Shown in pieces: positions 21,539 to 32,142 of a stretch of DNA of 64,000 nucleotides. Every line of letters starts with the position of its first letter. Within the stretch, counting starts at the first letter, position 1. This DNA comes from Effrenium voratum. Taxonomy: Eukaryota; Sar; Dinophyceae; Suessiales; Symbiodiniaceae. Below the pieces are notes generated by a model. It had not been told where the DNA came from. It was given only the letters and a program-made list of their open reading frames with translations, and searched no databases. Location: the NCBI GenBank assembly GCA_963377175.1, contig CAUJNA010003289.1, positions 253,923-317,922 of the forward strand, read 5' to 3'. The position numbers and the translations under genes were made by a program.

Positions 21539-22740
21539 TCATTTTGGGGGTACCCTATTTTTGACCCCGAGCACCCTGTCTGTTTTTTGGGTTGGAACCC
21601 ATTTGCAAGGGCACTGCGCGACTTGGACAATCTGTTGGAAGTTTTGGTTCGGCAAGCGCTATCGCACTGAGAGGGGTGGTGCCGTTGCGACAACTCTTCC
21701 CAATCGGCACTTCTTTTTCGGCCAAAGGAGGGATAGCCCAACTGGTCCAAATATCACTCCCCCTTTCCAGCTCTTGTTCTGGGTCCTCTTTTTGGACATC
21801 ATGTTACATTGTTGAGGTTCAGTCAGTGCCAGAGCCTACGACTGTCATTTTTAGTTGGGCCCCCCGGTGCTCTTTTGGATGCTCTTCAGTTTCTTGATTT
21901 CTCTCAAGAGGCTCCGGGCAAAACGGCCGGCGGAGAAAAAGCAAACAAACAAAACGCGAAAGAGCGATGATTGAGTATAATTGGGCCGTAGCACGCTAAA
22001 TCCCTTCAGCATAGATGGCCTTTTTAGGTTGGTTCGGTGAGAGGTAGATGGCACTATGGGCTTCATTCCATTTTCCATGGCCATCTATTTTACCACAAGG
22101 ACACTTTTGCCTAACCCCTAAACCAATCCAAGATCAATACCTGAACTCACCAAAATGGATCCTGCACTGGCCTGTTGCCCCGCAAACCAATGTGGAAGCA
22201 AAGCCACGAGAAAAGTGGACTAGAAACTGGAAATATGACTCTACAGAGGAGTAGTAACATACTGGGCCAAACTAATATTAGCATTTTAAACTACCCCACA
22301 ACGATTCAGGCCCTTGCAGTACCCTGCCGCCAATTCTGGGAACTCCTCTATGTTTTGAAACGTTTAGTAGACGCATTATGTACCAGAATCCAAACATATT
22401 ATTCCGGTGTACCCAGTAGGGCCAAGGTACCCCGCCAATTGGTTCAAAGCGTTTGGACTACTGCTGTTGTTTTTTTTTGTTTTTTTTGGGGGGCATGATT
22501 TTGGATGATTTGGTTCTGTGTACCGTGAGAACTCAAAGTGACAAAGTCGTGGTGGGTATGGGAATCCCACTCTGGTATCAAAGAAAAGCTTATTTCCTAC
22601 AACCAGGTTTTCTGCCATATTTTGTGACGAGCTCACCGATTGGGGTACAGCGAGCGAAGCCCATGATGTAGCCGCTTTACTTGGGGATTCATGAAGATAT
22701 CAAGAACGGCGCTGCCATTTGCTTAAGAATATGTTTGATT
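21539..22740. other. intergenic, no gene seen
   Basis: Only short frames without motifs, and a poly-T run near 22468-22488. No element ends were recognised. Confidence 0.4.
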
Positions 22741-22800
22741 TCCCCTGGTTGGTTTTAAAAGGAGTTTATCACTGGACATATTTTTGTTTTTTCCAGGGGT
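22741..22800 (+). repeat. dispersed repeat K, copy 1
   Basis: CCCCTGGTTGGTTTTAAAAG, TATCACTGGACATATTT and TTTTTTCCAGGGG are shared with 39178-39242 and, less closely, 38489-38540. The ends CCCCTGG and CCAGGGG are short inverted repeats. Confidence 0.6.
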
Positions 22801-24078
22801 CTGAACCAAAAAGGGCAGTTTAGCTCCCACGTTTTGCCCTCTCGCAGGCCATGCCCTGCGAGGATTTGCCGGAAAGCTCCAGGCCGAGGGAGGAGTTCCT
22901 CGGGGTTTCGCTCCAGGGAATTCCCGGGCTGCCCGGCTCTGGGGCCGAAGTACCTCACCCCTTGCTCGGAAGGTCCTTTATATGTTTGGCCAGTTCATGA
23001 ATATGTACCAGGTCAGACATGTCATGAAATCTACTGTAGTCAAAGGAATGACATTGGGCACACCCAAAGTCTTACTAGATCACTAGGAAGTAGGGGCTTC
23101 AGCGAAATCCAACGGGCTGGACGGAACACAACCAGATTGACCGACCAATTATCCGACAATTGAACAAGATGTTCCTGTGACAGGACCCCCTAAATTCACG
23201 CATCAGAACGAGATAGTGTTGTTGCAAACGATGCAAAACACGATGAAACCAGATCTTTGTGACGATGCATGCTCGTGTAAATGCGTTCTTTAACTTTCCC
23301 AAAGGAGACCAGAAGGTGGGCGCAGAGTTTTGGAATGCAATGCGTTTTTCTTCTTCCCCAAAGACACCGTGGATCGTCGGAAATCAGTTTCTCTTTCTCA
23401 ATCATGTACCCTTCCTCTCACGAGCATGTCAATTTTTGGTGTTTGTAGGACCCCGCAACGCCGGCAGATTCCCCACAGTAGTGGACAGGGTATGTTTCTC
23501 CATCTTAGTGGACGGGCCAAGTTTTCATCAAATCCCATGCCATGTTATTGGACAGGGTATGTTCGCCCCCGCCGCCCAAAAAAAAGAGAAGAAAACAAAT
23601 TGAATAAGATAGAACCAACAAAACACCAAGGGACTGGTTTGTGTTTCGTTGCTCCCCGCTTTCCGAGCTGCCAGGGTCTGGGCCTTCGCCTCAGTCGGGG
23701 GCGGGCTTTCTTGGGGTCTAGGAGATGTCTGGAAGGGTCCCCATAGGCTTGGATTCGACCTGAGCGGATTTCCTTCTCTTGCATCTTCGACTCAATTTAG
23801 CTACCAAACAAATTGAACGCGGCTGGTCCTCGGTGTAATCCCAGCCTCTTAGATCTTTCGGGTCTTTTCAATAAAACCTACAACAGGTTTGACTAGGGAA
23901 GAGCAGCCCGAAAATGGATATCGCTTTTTTCTGGCCAAGGGTCAGGGGCAAACCTGGAATTGCAAATGGGTGTGTCCAAGAAATGCAGGGGTTCTCCCCG
24001 CAATTGTATCTGGCGTTTTCCGAACTAAAGAAAGGCCAAGGCTTCTCGGTATTTTCGCACAACCTTGGTTTGAAAATC
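22801..24078. other. intergenic; one GC-rich open stretch
   Basis: The GC-rich segment at about 22845-22955 is open in more than one frame (including AMPCEDLPESSRPREEFLGV after CAG) and may be an exon. No partner or family is seen. The rest shows nothing. Confidence 0.35.
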
Positions 24079-24122
24079 AGCTGCGCAGCTGGGAACCCAT
24101 AGCTGCGCAGCTGGGAACCCAT
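24079..24122. repeat. perfect 22-bp tandem duplication
   Basis: Two identical copies of AGCTGCGCAGCTGGGAACCC + AT stand head to tail. Each begins with the palindrome AGCTGCGCAGCT. Confidence 0.9.
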
Positions 24123-24435
24123 AAATGGAAAATAAGATCGAAGGCCGTGTGGGGTTTGAACATGGTGGCTTTCTTTGTATGCGGTGCCGAATAGGTTCCT
24201 TTTGCGGCTTTCTGGCTTAGGGTCGAGCCTTGAGGTGATTTCACGGCCGGAATTCCGCCTTCTGGGTACCAACCAAAATGGGATCCCAAAAGGGTTTTGA
24301 CCACCACAACCATATATCATAATGGGCGTGGGGGGGAAACATCCTGGTCCATATCTTTTCTACCATCTCTACCCTAAACTTTATCAGCATGTTGGAGGTT
24401 TAACCGAGATGATCAGCGATATCCAGATGATTTAA

Positions 24436-24717
24436 GCATTTAGCTCGTATCAATTACGAGGCCTTGGCCGGGCTCCATTCCAAGGATCAGGCCTGGCAAC
24501 AGCGCTTGCGGATGCAGTGGGCCTCTCGGCAAAATGGAAAGTTGCTGAAAGGAACCCAAGACTCAGGTCACACAAGCAACGCTGGCACTGCGGGTTTGCC
24601 GGGCTCAGAGTGGAATGCATTCTTGACGGAATCGACCGTGCTTGCTTTGTGAGCACTGTGGTTGGCTGTAGGGCAACGGGCTTGTTTTCAAGCTTGACCG
24701 AGCTGACTGGAGGATAG
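24436..24717 (+). CDS. candidate coding fragment, unknown protein
   Basis: A frame open from just after a TAA at 24433 to TAG at 24715-24717 (93 codons) has balanced, protein-like composition, including GFAGLRVECILDGIDRACFV near the C-terminus and ending in SSLTELTGG. It has no ATG near its open end, so it would be a terminal exon or a fragment. No family is recognised. The minus strand is also partly open. Confidence 0.3.
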   Translation, partial: AFSSYQLRGLGRAPFQGSGLATALADAVGLSAKWKVAERNPRLRSHKQRWHCGFAGLRVECILDGIDRACFVSTVVGCRATGLFSSLTELTGG

Positions 24718-25080
24718 GCCCCTTGCTGGTGCTTTCTAGGCACTCGATTCAGAGAACCCATTTAACAGGCTCTGAGAAACAGGCTCCGATCACATCCTCG
24801 AGCCAAATTTGGAGCCGGGGGCGCGCGCTTTCCGCGCGCGCTTTTCTCTTTCTTCTCTTTCCTCTGGGACCTGAGCTTTGGACCTCTGGGACCTGAGTGT
24901 GTACTATGTTCAAAGGACCTCTTTTGTGGTGTGATCATCAGCCCTGGCAGGGAGTTGGGGCACTAACCTCGGGTGGACCCCAGCGACCATGGAATCACTC
25001 ACATCCAAGACAGAGCTTCTTCACACCATGGAAGCCAAGGTACCGCAATCAAAAGAGCGCCCCCTTATAGAAAACTAGCT
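24718..25080. other. intergenic with a GCGCGC inverted repeat
   Basis: GCGCGCGC and its inverted copy flank a TTTCC spacer at 24820-24841. This alternating purine-pyrimidine dyad could form a hairpin or Z-DNA. No gene is seen. Confidence 0.5.
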
Positions 25081-25187
25081 ATGTGGGTGTGGGTCAAAAT
25101 TAAACCACCAGGGGACCACCTGTTTTAGTCATGGGTTCCATTTACCAGGGTTCCATTTTGGGTACCCATTTTGACCCACAGCCATGT
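25081..25187 (+). mobile_element. MITE-like family H/I, copy with ATTTACCAGGG core
   Basis: The left end ATGTGGGTGTGGGTCAAAAT is inverted to ATTTTGACCCACAGCCATGT. ATGT occurs at both outer edges and could be a 4-bp target duplication or part of the terminal repeat. Confidence 0.7.
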
Positions 25188-25882
25188 CTTGTTCCAGACT
25201 CCACCATTTGTTTTTGTTTGGTGACCAACTTCTCCGAAGTCTCACCGTGATCTTTCGTGCACCCGCGGACATCATTTCGGTGGGGGATTTTTACCGCGTC
25301 CACCAACCGCTTTTGAGCTGGTTCCCTATCAAAACTCATCTTTCTTGAAAAAATCTCAAAACCATGGGGTAGATCTTTGAGATGGTTCCTATCACCACAT
25401 TTTGGCTGCGCATCAAAACTCCCGGGGTTTGCCTTTCATCTTTCCGGACAAATGCGTTGCCCCCTCGGCTTCGGGTTCCAGGCGTAAGGAACGTCTTGTA
25501 ATCACCCGGAAGACCGAATCCCTTGAGCCTTGGCGTGTGGGTTGAACCAGGAGAGCCTTTGAGGTCACTTGATTCCGCAGATCTAAAGAACCAACATCAG
25601 GGCAGCAACATAAAGAAGCAAACACAACAGGTCAGCAGTTGGGTCCCATTGGACACAAATCCACAACTTTCCACAAACTCATTAAATGAAACCATCCACC
25701 AATTTCCACCAAAAAAACAACATTTTCGTTTTTTCAAATAATAAAAACGGCCGCCCTTTTTTGGAAAAGGTTTCACTTGGGGGCCCAGGCGTTGCGGCCT
25801 GCATCTTCTCCAGGCGGGGGAGGATACTGAATTGGATCCCAATTGGTTTGGGAATTTGAAGCCCTTCAAATATGGAGGGTAA
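25188..25882. other. intergenic, no gene seen
   Basis: Overlapping short frames without motifs. Nothing structured was recognised. Confidence 0.4.
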
Positions 25883-26002
25883 TGTTAACCCCGGATTAAT
25901 AAACCCCTGGTTGATTAATAGGGGGGTGTCCCCTTTTAGTGGGGATTCATCTTTTGGAGGGAACACCCCCCCAATAATGGGACGGTGTATTAATCCTGGG
26001 TC
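25883..26002. mobile_element. TTAA-type MITE family N, copy 2
   Basis: It is closely similar to 17197-17323 along its length: TGTTAACCCCGGATTAATAA at the left, GGTTGATTAATAGGGGGGTG inside, TTAATCCTGGGTC at the right. The last bases of the right end and a clear TTAA duplication are missing. Confidence 0.75.
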
Positions 26003-26119
26003 CCCCAAGCAATCCAAATTGGGAAGCTGAGATACACATCCGAATGGCTAGCTAGTTGGAGGGGAGCCGAAACTGGAAATCGGAGCTCGAGGTATCAATT
26101 TAAATTTGCCTTGGGAGTT

Positions 26120-26229
26120 CATGGTTGTCGTTGGGAAACATTTTGCAGTTTTGCTTATTGTGGTTTCGTGGGAAATCCCCACTTAACTGCTAGAAGTTTT
26201 TTTTTGCTCCCCTTTCAACGTCAACCAAG
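26120..26229 (+). mobile_element. MITE-like family F, copy b
   Basis: The ends are CATGGTTGTCGTTGGGAAAC and TTTCAACGTCAACCAAG. In this copy the internal hairpin is GTGGG-AAATC-CCCAC, a different sequence from copy a with pairing preserved. Confidence 0.75.
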
Positions 26230-26450
26230 AGTTGAGGGAGCCTTGCCATTTTTGTTCAAAGGACAGATGAGCAGCGTTTGTTTTCATCAAATGCAAAAAA
26301 ATGGGACACACCGAAACATCAATCCAACAGCGGTTTATTCATCATTCATCGCCATTCCCAGTTGAGCAGCGGTTTTTTTCATCAAATGAAAGGGTTTATA
26401 CTCGTACAACCACTGAACTGCATGTACTTTGTAGAGGCAATCCTGGTTGG

Positions 26451-26700
26451 GGGCGTAGGCTCGCGTAGGCTTCTGCGCATAGGCTGTCGTGTCACCCCTC
26501 GCGTAGGCTTCTCGCGTAGGCGTTTGTTGAACGAATCATGGCTGAATGCTGCTCGCCAAGTATAAAGGAGTTGCTTCTTTTGCCTTCCTTCTGTTTGTTC
26601 TACAGTCTTCGCGTAGGCTCCGCGTAGGTACTGAAAAGTCCAAAGTGCACCTCTTCGTGTCGTACACTTGAACTGAACATTTGCTCGCGTAGACCGCTGC
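26451..26700. repeat. cluster of GCGTAGGCT motifs
   Basis: GCGTAGG(CT) or a one-base variant occurs about eight times in 240 bp (near 26453, 26463, 26476, 26501, 26514, 26611, 26621 and 26685), irregularly spaced. The purpose is unknown. Confidence 0.55.
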
Positions 26701-26835
26701 GTACAGCTGACTTGCGCTCGTGAAGGAACCCTTTGCAGCGGCCTAGGCTGGCTGAGGCTTCCGCATATGAGGCATGCAAGTAGGGCATAGACCCCGAGCC
26801 ACCCAAAAAATACACTGCTCAAATACATATATATA

Positions 26836-26952
26836 CTTTGGTGCATCTTGCTTGGATGTTAGGACTTTAACTTCTTGCCAACAAATGGGTTTTCCGTATT
26901 AAACCACTAAAAGTTAAAAAACACTTTTAGCAGGGGAGCAGAAAGCAACCGA
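26836..26952 (+). repeat. dispersed repeat G, copy 2 (unfilled site)
   Basis: This copy is uninterrupted. It reads GGGTTTTCCGTATTAAACCA with one TTAA (26899-26902) where copy 1 carries the 127-bp insertion. A small hairpin CTAAAAGT...ACTTTTAG follows. Confidence 0.8.
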
Positions 26953-27136
26953 GTACATATATATATATATATGTCTCAAAGTAGGGGACTCCCGAAAGTG
27001 GGCCGGAAACCCTGGCTCCAAGGTTTTGAGACAGACCTTAGGCCCTCCTTTCGCTCAGTTTCCCTTTTTCTAGGGCTACCTCCCCCATTCCAGGGATCTA
27101 TTTTTTGGGGGAAAACCTCCAGAAACAGGGAACCAA
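26953..27136. other. spacer with TA microsatellite and left target duplication
   Basis: A TA run lies at about 26955-26971. ACCAA at 27132-27136 is the left copy of the 5-bp duplication flanking the next element. Confidence 0.6.
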
Positions 27137-27181
27137 CAGGGGTCCCTATATTTCCCTATATTTCCCCGATGCAAGCCCTTA

Positions 27182-28102
27182 CCACCACTCACCGGTAACC
27201 GGATTGCGCAGCACCACAATATTTTCACTGATGGGAGTTGCACGGTCAGGCACTTCCATGTCGAAAATGTTGCAGCCTACGCAATAATTGCAGATTGCAT
27301 TCAGAGTGTCGCCGCGAAGCAAATAATTCTCGACCAACATACACGCGATAAGAAAATTCCTGGCGTATTTAGATGCGTTGCCGTATCAGCCATCCACGGC
27401 AACCAAACTATAAATCGAGCAGAGTTTTCTGCCATCATCCATGCGTTTTGTTTGTTTGAGAGCAAGCTGATTCACACCGACAGCTCATACGCATGTGACC
27501 TTTTCAACGACATCATGGACGAGCCCCGCCCAGAGCGATTTGGAACCTCAAAAAACTTGGACTTGATACATCACGCGTGTAGAGCTGTGCAGATGTTCGG
27601 TCGCCAGCACACCTCTGTGGTAAAGGTTAAATCCCATAGTAAAATTTGCGACTTAGATACCCTTGATTACAAGTGGGCGTGTGTTGGAAACGATGCGGCG
27701 GATATCGCTGCAAATCGAGCACGCAACTCCCTCAACCAGGATATTGTGGGCAAGACCAACGTTTTGCATTTTGCAAACTTAAGAGCGGAGAAAGCTATCA
27801 AAGAAGCTCACACTTTGTTAGGAAAAATATCACGGTTGCAAGTAAGTGAATTAACCGAAAAAGAGAACTTGGTGCAAAGTGACCCGGTTGTTAAACTATG
27901 TGGCAGTGTCCATAGCACTTGGCCCACACGTAAGTTGCCAGAGTTTGATGAACGATGCCGTGACGAAGCGTTTTGGGGAATTACGTATATGCTTAGGCTG
28001 TGTCACTGGGTCTCCACTCTTCGCTGGGCACCTCACGTCCAGGAAGATGAATGGGGTGTTTCATGGATTGAGCTGTTTCTCAGCTTTCAAAATGAGCACT
28101 GA
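27182..28102 (+). pseudogene. LINE-type ORF2 C-terminus: RNase H domain
   Basis: The frame is open upstream of any ATG. It carries a complete RNase H catalytic set: TDGSC (Asp at 27230-27232), NRAEFSAII (Glu near 27422), HTDSSYA (Asp near 27479) and GNDAADIAA (Asp near 27691). The C-terminal linker of dinoflagellate LINEs follows (RWAPHVQEDEWGVSWIELFL). The reading then shifts: the frame ends at 28102 while the sequence continues in another frame from about 28090 at a CAAAATGAGC run, consistent with one extra base. The endonuclease and reverse transcriptase are absent, so the copy is 5'-truncated and inactive. Confidence 0.8.
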
Positions 28103-28538
28103 GTCGGATATCCCAGTTAACCTTGGCACTGATGATCGACCACTCTTCACATTGCCAGAACACAATGAAGCGGTGAAACTCATTAAGCCGACTACGCATA
28201 AGCGTATGATTAGCTTTGAGAAAAGTTTGCGGGCCTTGGGACAAATCTTGGGGGTCGAATTATTCCCTTGCAACACTTGCAGCAGACCTCAAAGCCTCCG
28301 GGCGCTCGGTTTCTTCCAGGCACGACCCGGTCTTCAGAAAAGGCCGTGGTTCCCTTTCCACGAAGACATAACGCAAGCACTTCGCAACAAGGCAGGTTGC
28401 CCTGTCATCATTGGGGACCTGCCCACTTTGGTTGCAGACATCCGCATGATTTCCATCCCTTTGCAAGAAGGGGATACCGTCGAGTCACAGTGGACGAGAC
28501 GGAGGTTTCACAAAGAGCTCCTTCGGGCGCCGCGCTAA
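28090..28538 (+). pseudogene. LINE-type ORF2 C-terminal tail (frameshifted continuation)
   Basis: After the frameshift the frame reads MSTESDIPVNLG and runs to TAA at 28536-28538, ending FHKELLRAPR. It belongs to the same protein as the preceding RNase H fragment and is about 150 residues long. A central FPCNTCSRPQSLRALGFF segment could bind metal. It has no independent start. The assignment rests on continuity with the RNase H fragment and on resemblance to tails of dinoflagellate LINE proteins. Confidence 0.65.
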
Positions 28539-28551
28539 GGAGAACGGACTC

Positions 28552-28580
28552 GGGCTGCACTCACACGTGGGGTGCAGTCC
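28552..28580 (+). other. hairpin at LINE 3' end
   Basis: GGGCTGCAC (28552-28560) pairs with GTGCAGTCC (28572-28580), nine pairs with one G-T, around an 11-base loop. It lies 14 bases after the stop codon, where many LINEs carry the RNA structure recognised by their reverse transcriptase. That role is inferred. Confidence 0.5.
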
Positions 28581-28866
28581 GAAGAAAGAGACGGGTGATT
28601 TTAGACATCACCTTCCCATGAAAGGTGAGTGTCCCTTGGTGGTTGTGATGTTTTAAGGGGAAATATAGGGAGCCCTGACCAACCCTCGACTTTTGGTTTC
28701 GAGCCTGGGAGCACCAAAAGCACCGAGCCGACGGGGGCGAAATCATCTCAGGCCTCGCCCTGCACCTCAGCACCTCAGGCTGTGGGAGGATCCGGGGGAA
28801 GGGAGCGAAGGAGCTGGGGGATCCAAATTTGCCTTCAAAGACAAGCAACAAGGGAAGCAGAATGCA

Positions 28867-28901
28867 TTCTTAAGCAAATCTGTCACAGATTTGCTTAAGA
28901 A
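28867..28901. repeat. perfect 17+1+17 palindrome
   Basis: TTCTTAAGCAAATCTGT is followed by one C and then its exact reverse complement. Half of the arm (ATTTGCTTAAGAA) also occurs near 22726 beside repeat K, so this is probably a junction of two inverted repeat ends. Confidence 0.85.
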
Positions 28902-29826
28902 CACTTTCTATTTTTCTTGTTGGTTCTAAAGGGAATCTAAGAAGAGGAAACTAAGCTACAGGTTCTGTAGCCGTGTCCATGCTCAGGGGTTTCTCCAAAC
29001 ATGGGGCCACCAAATGTGGGAAGATGTGTGGTTTGCTAAGGAGAACGATGGTGAAGAGAATAGGGAGTCAACCTTGTTAGAGCCATTGCCCCATTGCTAT
29101 AACCTACTTGCCTGACGTGTGTTTGGGTGTGGGTTCCAGTCTGGTCACGCATTGTTTTGGCATGGAATCCGAGAAATTCGCCATAGGATCGATTTCGCAG
29201 GATCGATTTGAGGTCAAAAGGAGCCAACCTCAATTGCAACCCATTTGGGGGGGATGGTTTTCATGTCAGGTGTTTCTTATTGCGTTTGAAACCTGACGCC
29301 GCTTATTTCCGAAGACAAGCCAAAGGAGCTCGTTTGGCGAGCCTTGACGCTTTGGTTGGGGACTAAATGATTCGAACGGTGTTGTGGGGTGCTTTAAGCC
29401 AATCTGTTCTGGAGTAGACTACTCCTACGTGGGTGCGTAGACCAGCGTGTGTTGGGTGCTCGATGTCCTTTGTTCATGTTTAAGACGGGGGATGCAGATA
29501 CGGGTTCAAGGCACAACGTGACGCCTTGGTCCCCCTCGCGTATCATGTTGCTTGATTGTTATGTTGTGTTTCCCGTCGTGAGATCTATGGTCTGCCTTGC
29601 ACGATGCGAGGTGACAATGTTTCAGTTTTGCCAACCATGAATGTGATGCATCCTGATCATGGCCATGCCATCTATCGGAAGGATTCGCCCCCCCCCCCTC
29701 CTCCCCTCCTCCCCCCCCCGAAGAGCACATGGTTAAACCCTTTTGAGTCGGTACTTGAAGAGAAACCAAAAGGAAGCCAGCCATAAACACTTCTTTGAGT
29801 TCCTGAACTTTATCCTTTTGGGAAGA
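28902..29826. other. intergenic, no gene seen
   Basis: It contains a C-rich run at about 29690-29719. No supported gene. Confidence 0.4.
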
Positions 29827-29850
29827 CCCTAAACCCCAAACCCTAAACCC
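29827..29850 (-). repeat. interstitial telomere-type CCCTAAA tract
   Basis: Three to four units (CCCTAAACCCCAAACCCTAA) of the plant/dinoflagellate-type telomeric repeat lie internally. The opposite orientation occurs at 61497-61538. Confidence 0.7.
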
Positions 29851-31128
29851 TTTTTATTCTTCATTTTTCTTCTTCATTTTTAGACCATTCTCGTGGCAAT
29901 CAACAAGTTCGGACTTTTTTTGGCTGATCCACTCAGGAAGTGAGCATAGGGGACCTCATTTGGCTCAGGGCATGGCTACTGCGGGGCGGAGTGCGAGTGC
30001 TTTGCGCACGGGGCTTAACCTACTTCTACGGCGTGGGCTTGCATGGGTGTATCTTGGTTTTTTCTGCGGACCCCCTAAAATGGCTTCGAGTTGCTCCTTT
30101 TTTTGTTCCCTTTAGAGCCACAAAAAAGGGCGGCTACCCTCAAAGAAGACTCCCATATTGGACCCGCTTCTTATTATGGGCGTCAGTCGCTGCCTCAAGG
30201 TTTCCCGTGGGGACCCCTGTTTCTTGTCCAAAGGCATAAAACAGTATCGAAGAAAAACAGGCACCCAAAAAGGAAAACACACAACACAAAACATAGATCA
30301 ACAAACAACCAAAAACACGCTTCGACATGTGCTTTCTGATTGGCTTCCAATCGTTTGCTCACGAGAATTTCCCATGCCTTGCCCCTCAAACGACTGCCCC
30401 CCCCCCCCAGCCACGCCGCTATGAAGCGCGAGATACAAAGAAACAATATTTTTTGCGGCTCTGTCCGTATGTGCGTGCGTTTGCCTTTGTCTCTTTTTGT
30501 CTTGGTATGGGTCAAAATTAAACACCAGGAATTGGACCGCAGGCTTGAGTCCATGTTTCCATGTACCAGGGCAACGCATTTGGGGGTTACCCGATTTTTG
30601 ACCAGCCGTCTCTCTCCCAACATGTTGAAAGCAAAGATTTTGGGCGAATTCCTTAGGCCCTGGCGCGGTCCATCCTGCGATGTGCTGGATGCTGGGAGCG
30701 CGAAGGCTGTCCGAGGCTTAGCCTGCCCCGACCTCCAGGCTCCAAGCAAGCGAGGGGAGGGAGGGGTTTGCAGGGGTGGGGTGGGGGTATGGTGGACCCT
30801 GAGAGTTGATTTGGCAACCTCATTCGGGGTATTGTTTTTTGTTGGGGCTTGGGCTTGCAACATGAACTCTAAGTGCCCATGCATCGCGTGGAGGAGCGCT
30901 AGCGTGGTGCGGAGAGTGTATTCAAAACCCTCAGTTTGTGGGGGGGGGGGGGCTGTGGGGGCGGCGGGGTGGCCTCATCCATCCTGTGTGTGTTTTGGTA
31001 TTTTCCCTCCAAAGGGGAACATAGCAGGGTAAGTGTGGCTGCCCTATGTCAGAGGCCTGAGGTCTGTCCAAGCCACTTAGCGAGCAAGCTTATTGCCAAG
31101 CTTATTGCCCGTTTTGCGATCGCCCCTT
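29851..31128. other. intergenic with one MITE-like copy
   Basis: A diverged family H/I copy lies at about 30503-30607 (TATGGGTCAAAATT ... GATTTTTGACCAGCC). Runs of C near 30401-30410 and of G near 30940-30950 occur. No coding sequence is supported before the start of the next ORF. Confidence 0.45.
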
Positions 31129-32142
31129 ATGAGAGCCTTGGCCTTTGCGACCTTGGTTTGGCTGAGCTGGCTAGTCTTGCCAGCTGCCGGATGCAACCGT
31201 GCTGCCGAGGAAAATTTCAAGCAGGGTTGGCGAGAGCACAGATGTGGCAGCGAGTTTGATGTAACTGACGTGGCCTCCACAGTAGTGAAATGCTGGTCCA
31301 GCCCTCATCTATGTGTTGCTACGGTTGTGAATTTGTTGAGGGAAGTGGTTGGTGATGCTGTTGACACTGACATGGCCTACAAGATGATTGTCGACAACAT
31401 GGAAGTGACCTTGAAGGACGGTGTGACTGCGAAGGCTGCTTTGCTCACAGCCACACAGTGCAAGCATTGTCCGACCTCGTTCTTTTGCTGGCCTCGGCCC
31501 AACAGGTTCAGGATCTGTACGGCATACAGCAAGATCAGCCAAGACCCTCCTGATAGCCCCCTGGAGTGTCACACCATCAAAAACAAGTGCGGTACGGATG
31601 TCTATGTCGCCTACGGCTTCAAAAGTGGGCGAGACTGGGTGACCGAAGCGTGGTGGCGTGTTTCTCGTGGCAGCGAGCACAAAACCTGCTTTAAGCGAGG
31701 ACGGTACCTCTACGCGCACTTCGACTTTGTGGGGGATTCTTCCGATTCACAGAGTGACGCCAACTTCAACATTGGAGATGACGGAAGCTTTTGCGTCAGC
31801 AACTCCGAGACCACCATCGCAGAGCGCGAGACGAGTCCGAAGTTCCATGATCGCAACTCGGGGGCTACAGCGAACACTTGCTCGGGCTTGCCAGGGGCGG
31901 AATTCAAGGGCTTCGAGATGATTGACGACGGTGGCTTTAGCTCCTCGACGCTCAGCTCTAGCTGTCCGGGGCGGAACTTGCGCAACGGGGCTCTGGAAGT
32001 TGGCCGCAGGGAGAGGCTCGTGTTGAACGAATCCGTGAAGGGTTTGAATGTGAGTCATGTGAGCAATCACAGTCCGCTGGTGGTTCTTGCATATGAGGGG
32101 ACGTGGTTTGTGCAACCACCCGAAGGACGACCTGCCAAGTGA
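31129..32142 (+). CDS. secreted or membrane-associated protein with DUF1036-like domain
   Basis: This is an uninterrupted 337-codon gene. I start it at the ATG at 31129; the frame runs upstream only through TTG codons. The first 22 residues are a clear signal peptide (MRALAFATLVWLSWLVLPAA then GC). A Cys-rich stretch follows (residues about 40-140, including CKHCPTSFFCWPRP). Residues about 146-268 resemble DUF1036 (PF06282): CHTIKNKC, then VYVAYGFKSGRDWVTEAWW, a Gly turn, an aromatic strand GRYLYAHFDF, a Phe-Cys strand and a closing FKGFEMID. DUF1036 is known mainly from bacteria and has no established function. Intronless structure next to a heavily split gene suggests retroposition or transfer from bacteria. 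No poly-A signal can be assigned. The ORF is solid; the domain match is by eye. Confidence 0.7.
   Translation: MRALAFATLVWLSWLVLPAAGCNRAAEENFKQGWREHRCGSEFDVTDVASTVVKCWSSPHLCVATVVNLLREVVGDAVDTDMAYKMIVDNMEVTLKDGVTAKAALLTATQCKHCPTSFFCWPRPNRFRICTAYSKISQDPPDSPLECHTIKNKCGTDVYVAYGFKSGRDWVTEAWWRVSRGSEHKTCFKRGRYLYAHFDFVGDSSDSQSDANFNIGDDGSFCVSNSETTIAERETSPKFHDRNSGATANTCSGLPGAEFKGFEMIDDGGFSSSTLSSSCPGRNLRNGALEVGRRERLVLNESVKGLNVSHVSNHSPLVVLAYEGTWFVQPPEGRPAK

Larger units (their letters stand above)
27137..28677 (+). mobile_element. 1.54-kb terminal-inverted-repeat element enclosing a LINE RNase H fragment
   Basis: The left end CAGGGGTCCCTATATTTCCC and the inverted right end (CAGGGCTCCCTATATTTCCC on the other strand) match at 19 of 21 positions. 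ACCAA is repeated directly outside both ends (27132-27136 and 28678-28682). Between them lies the 3' part of a LINE ORF2. Either a LINE inserted in a short element, or the element carries captured LINE sequence. CAGGG ends are common in hAT-like elements, but those make 8-bp duplications, so the class is unassigned. Confidence 0.7.

Noticed and set aside
29950..29975. TCATTTGGCTCAGGGCATGG as a relict dinoflagellate spliced leader
   Set aside because: Only partial resemblance to the conserved 22-nt leader, and no gene follows.
31093..31128. Upstream TTG start for the DUF1036-like protein
   Set aside because: TTG is not a plausible start in a dinoflagellate nucleus, and the ATG at 31129 directly begins a good signal peptide.
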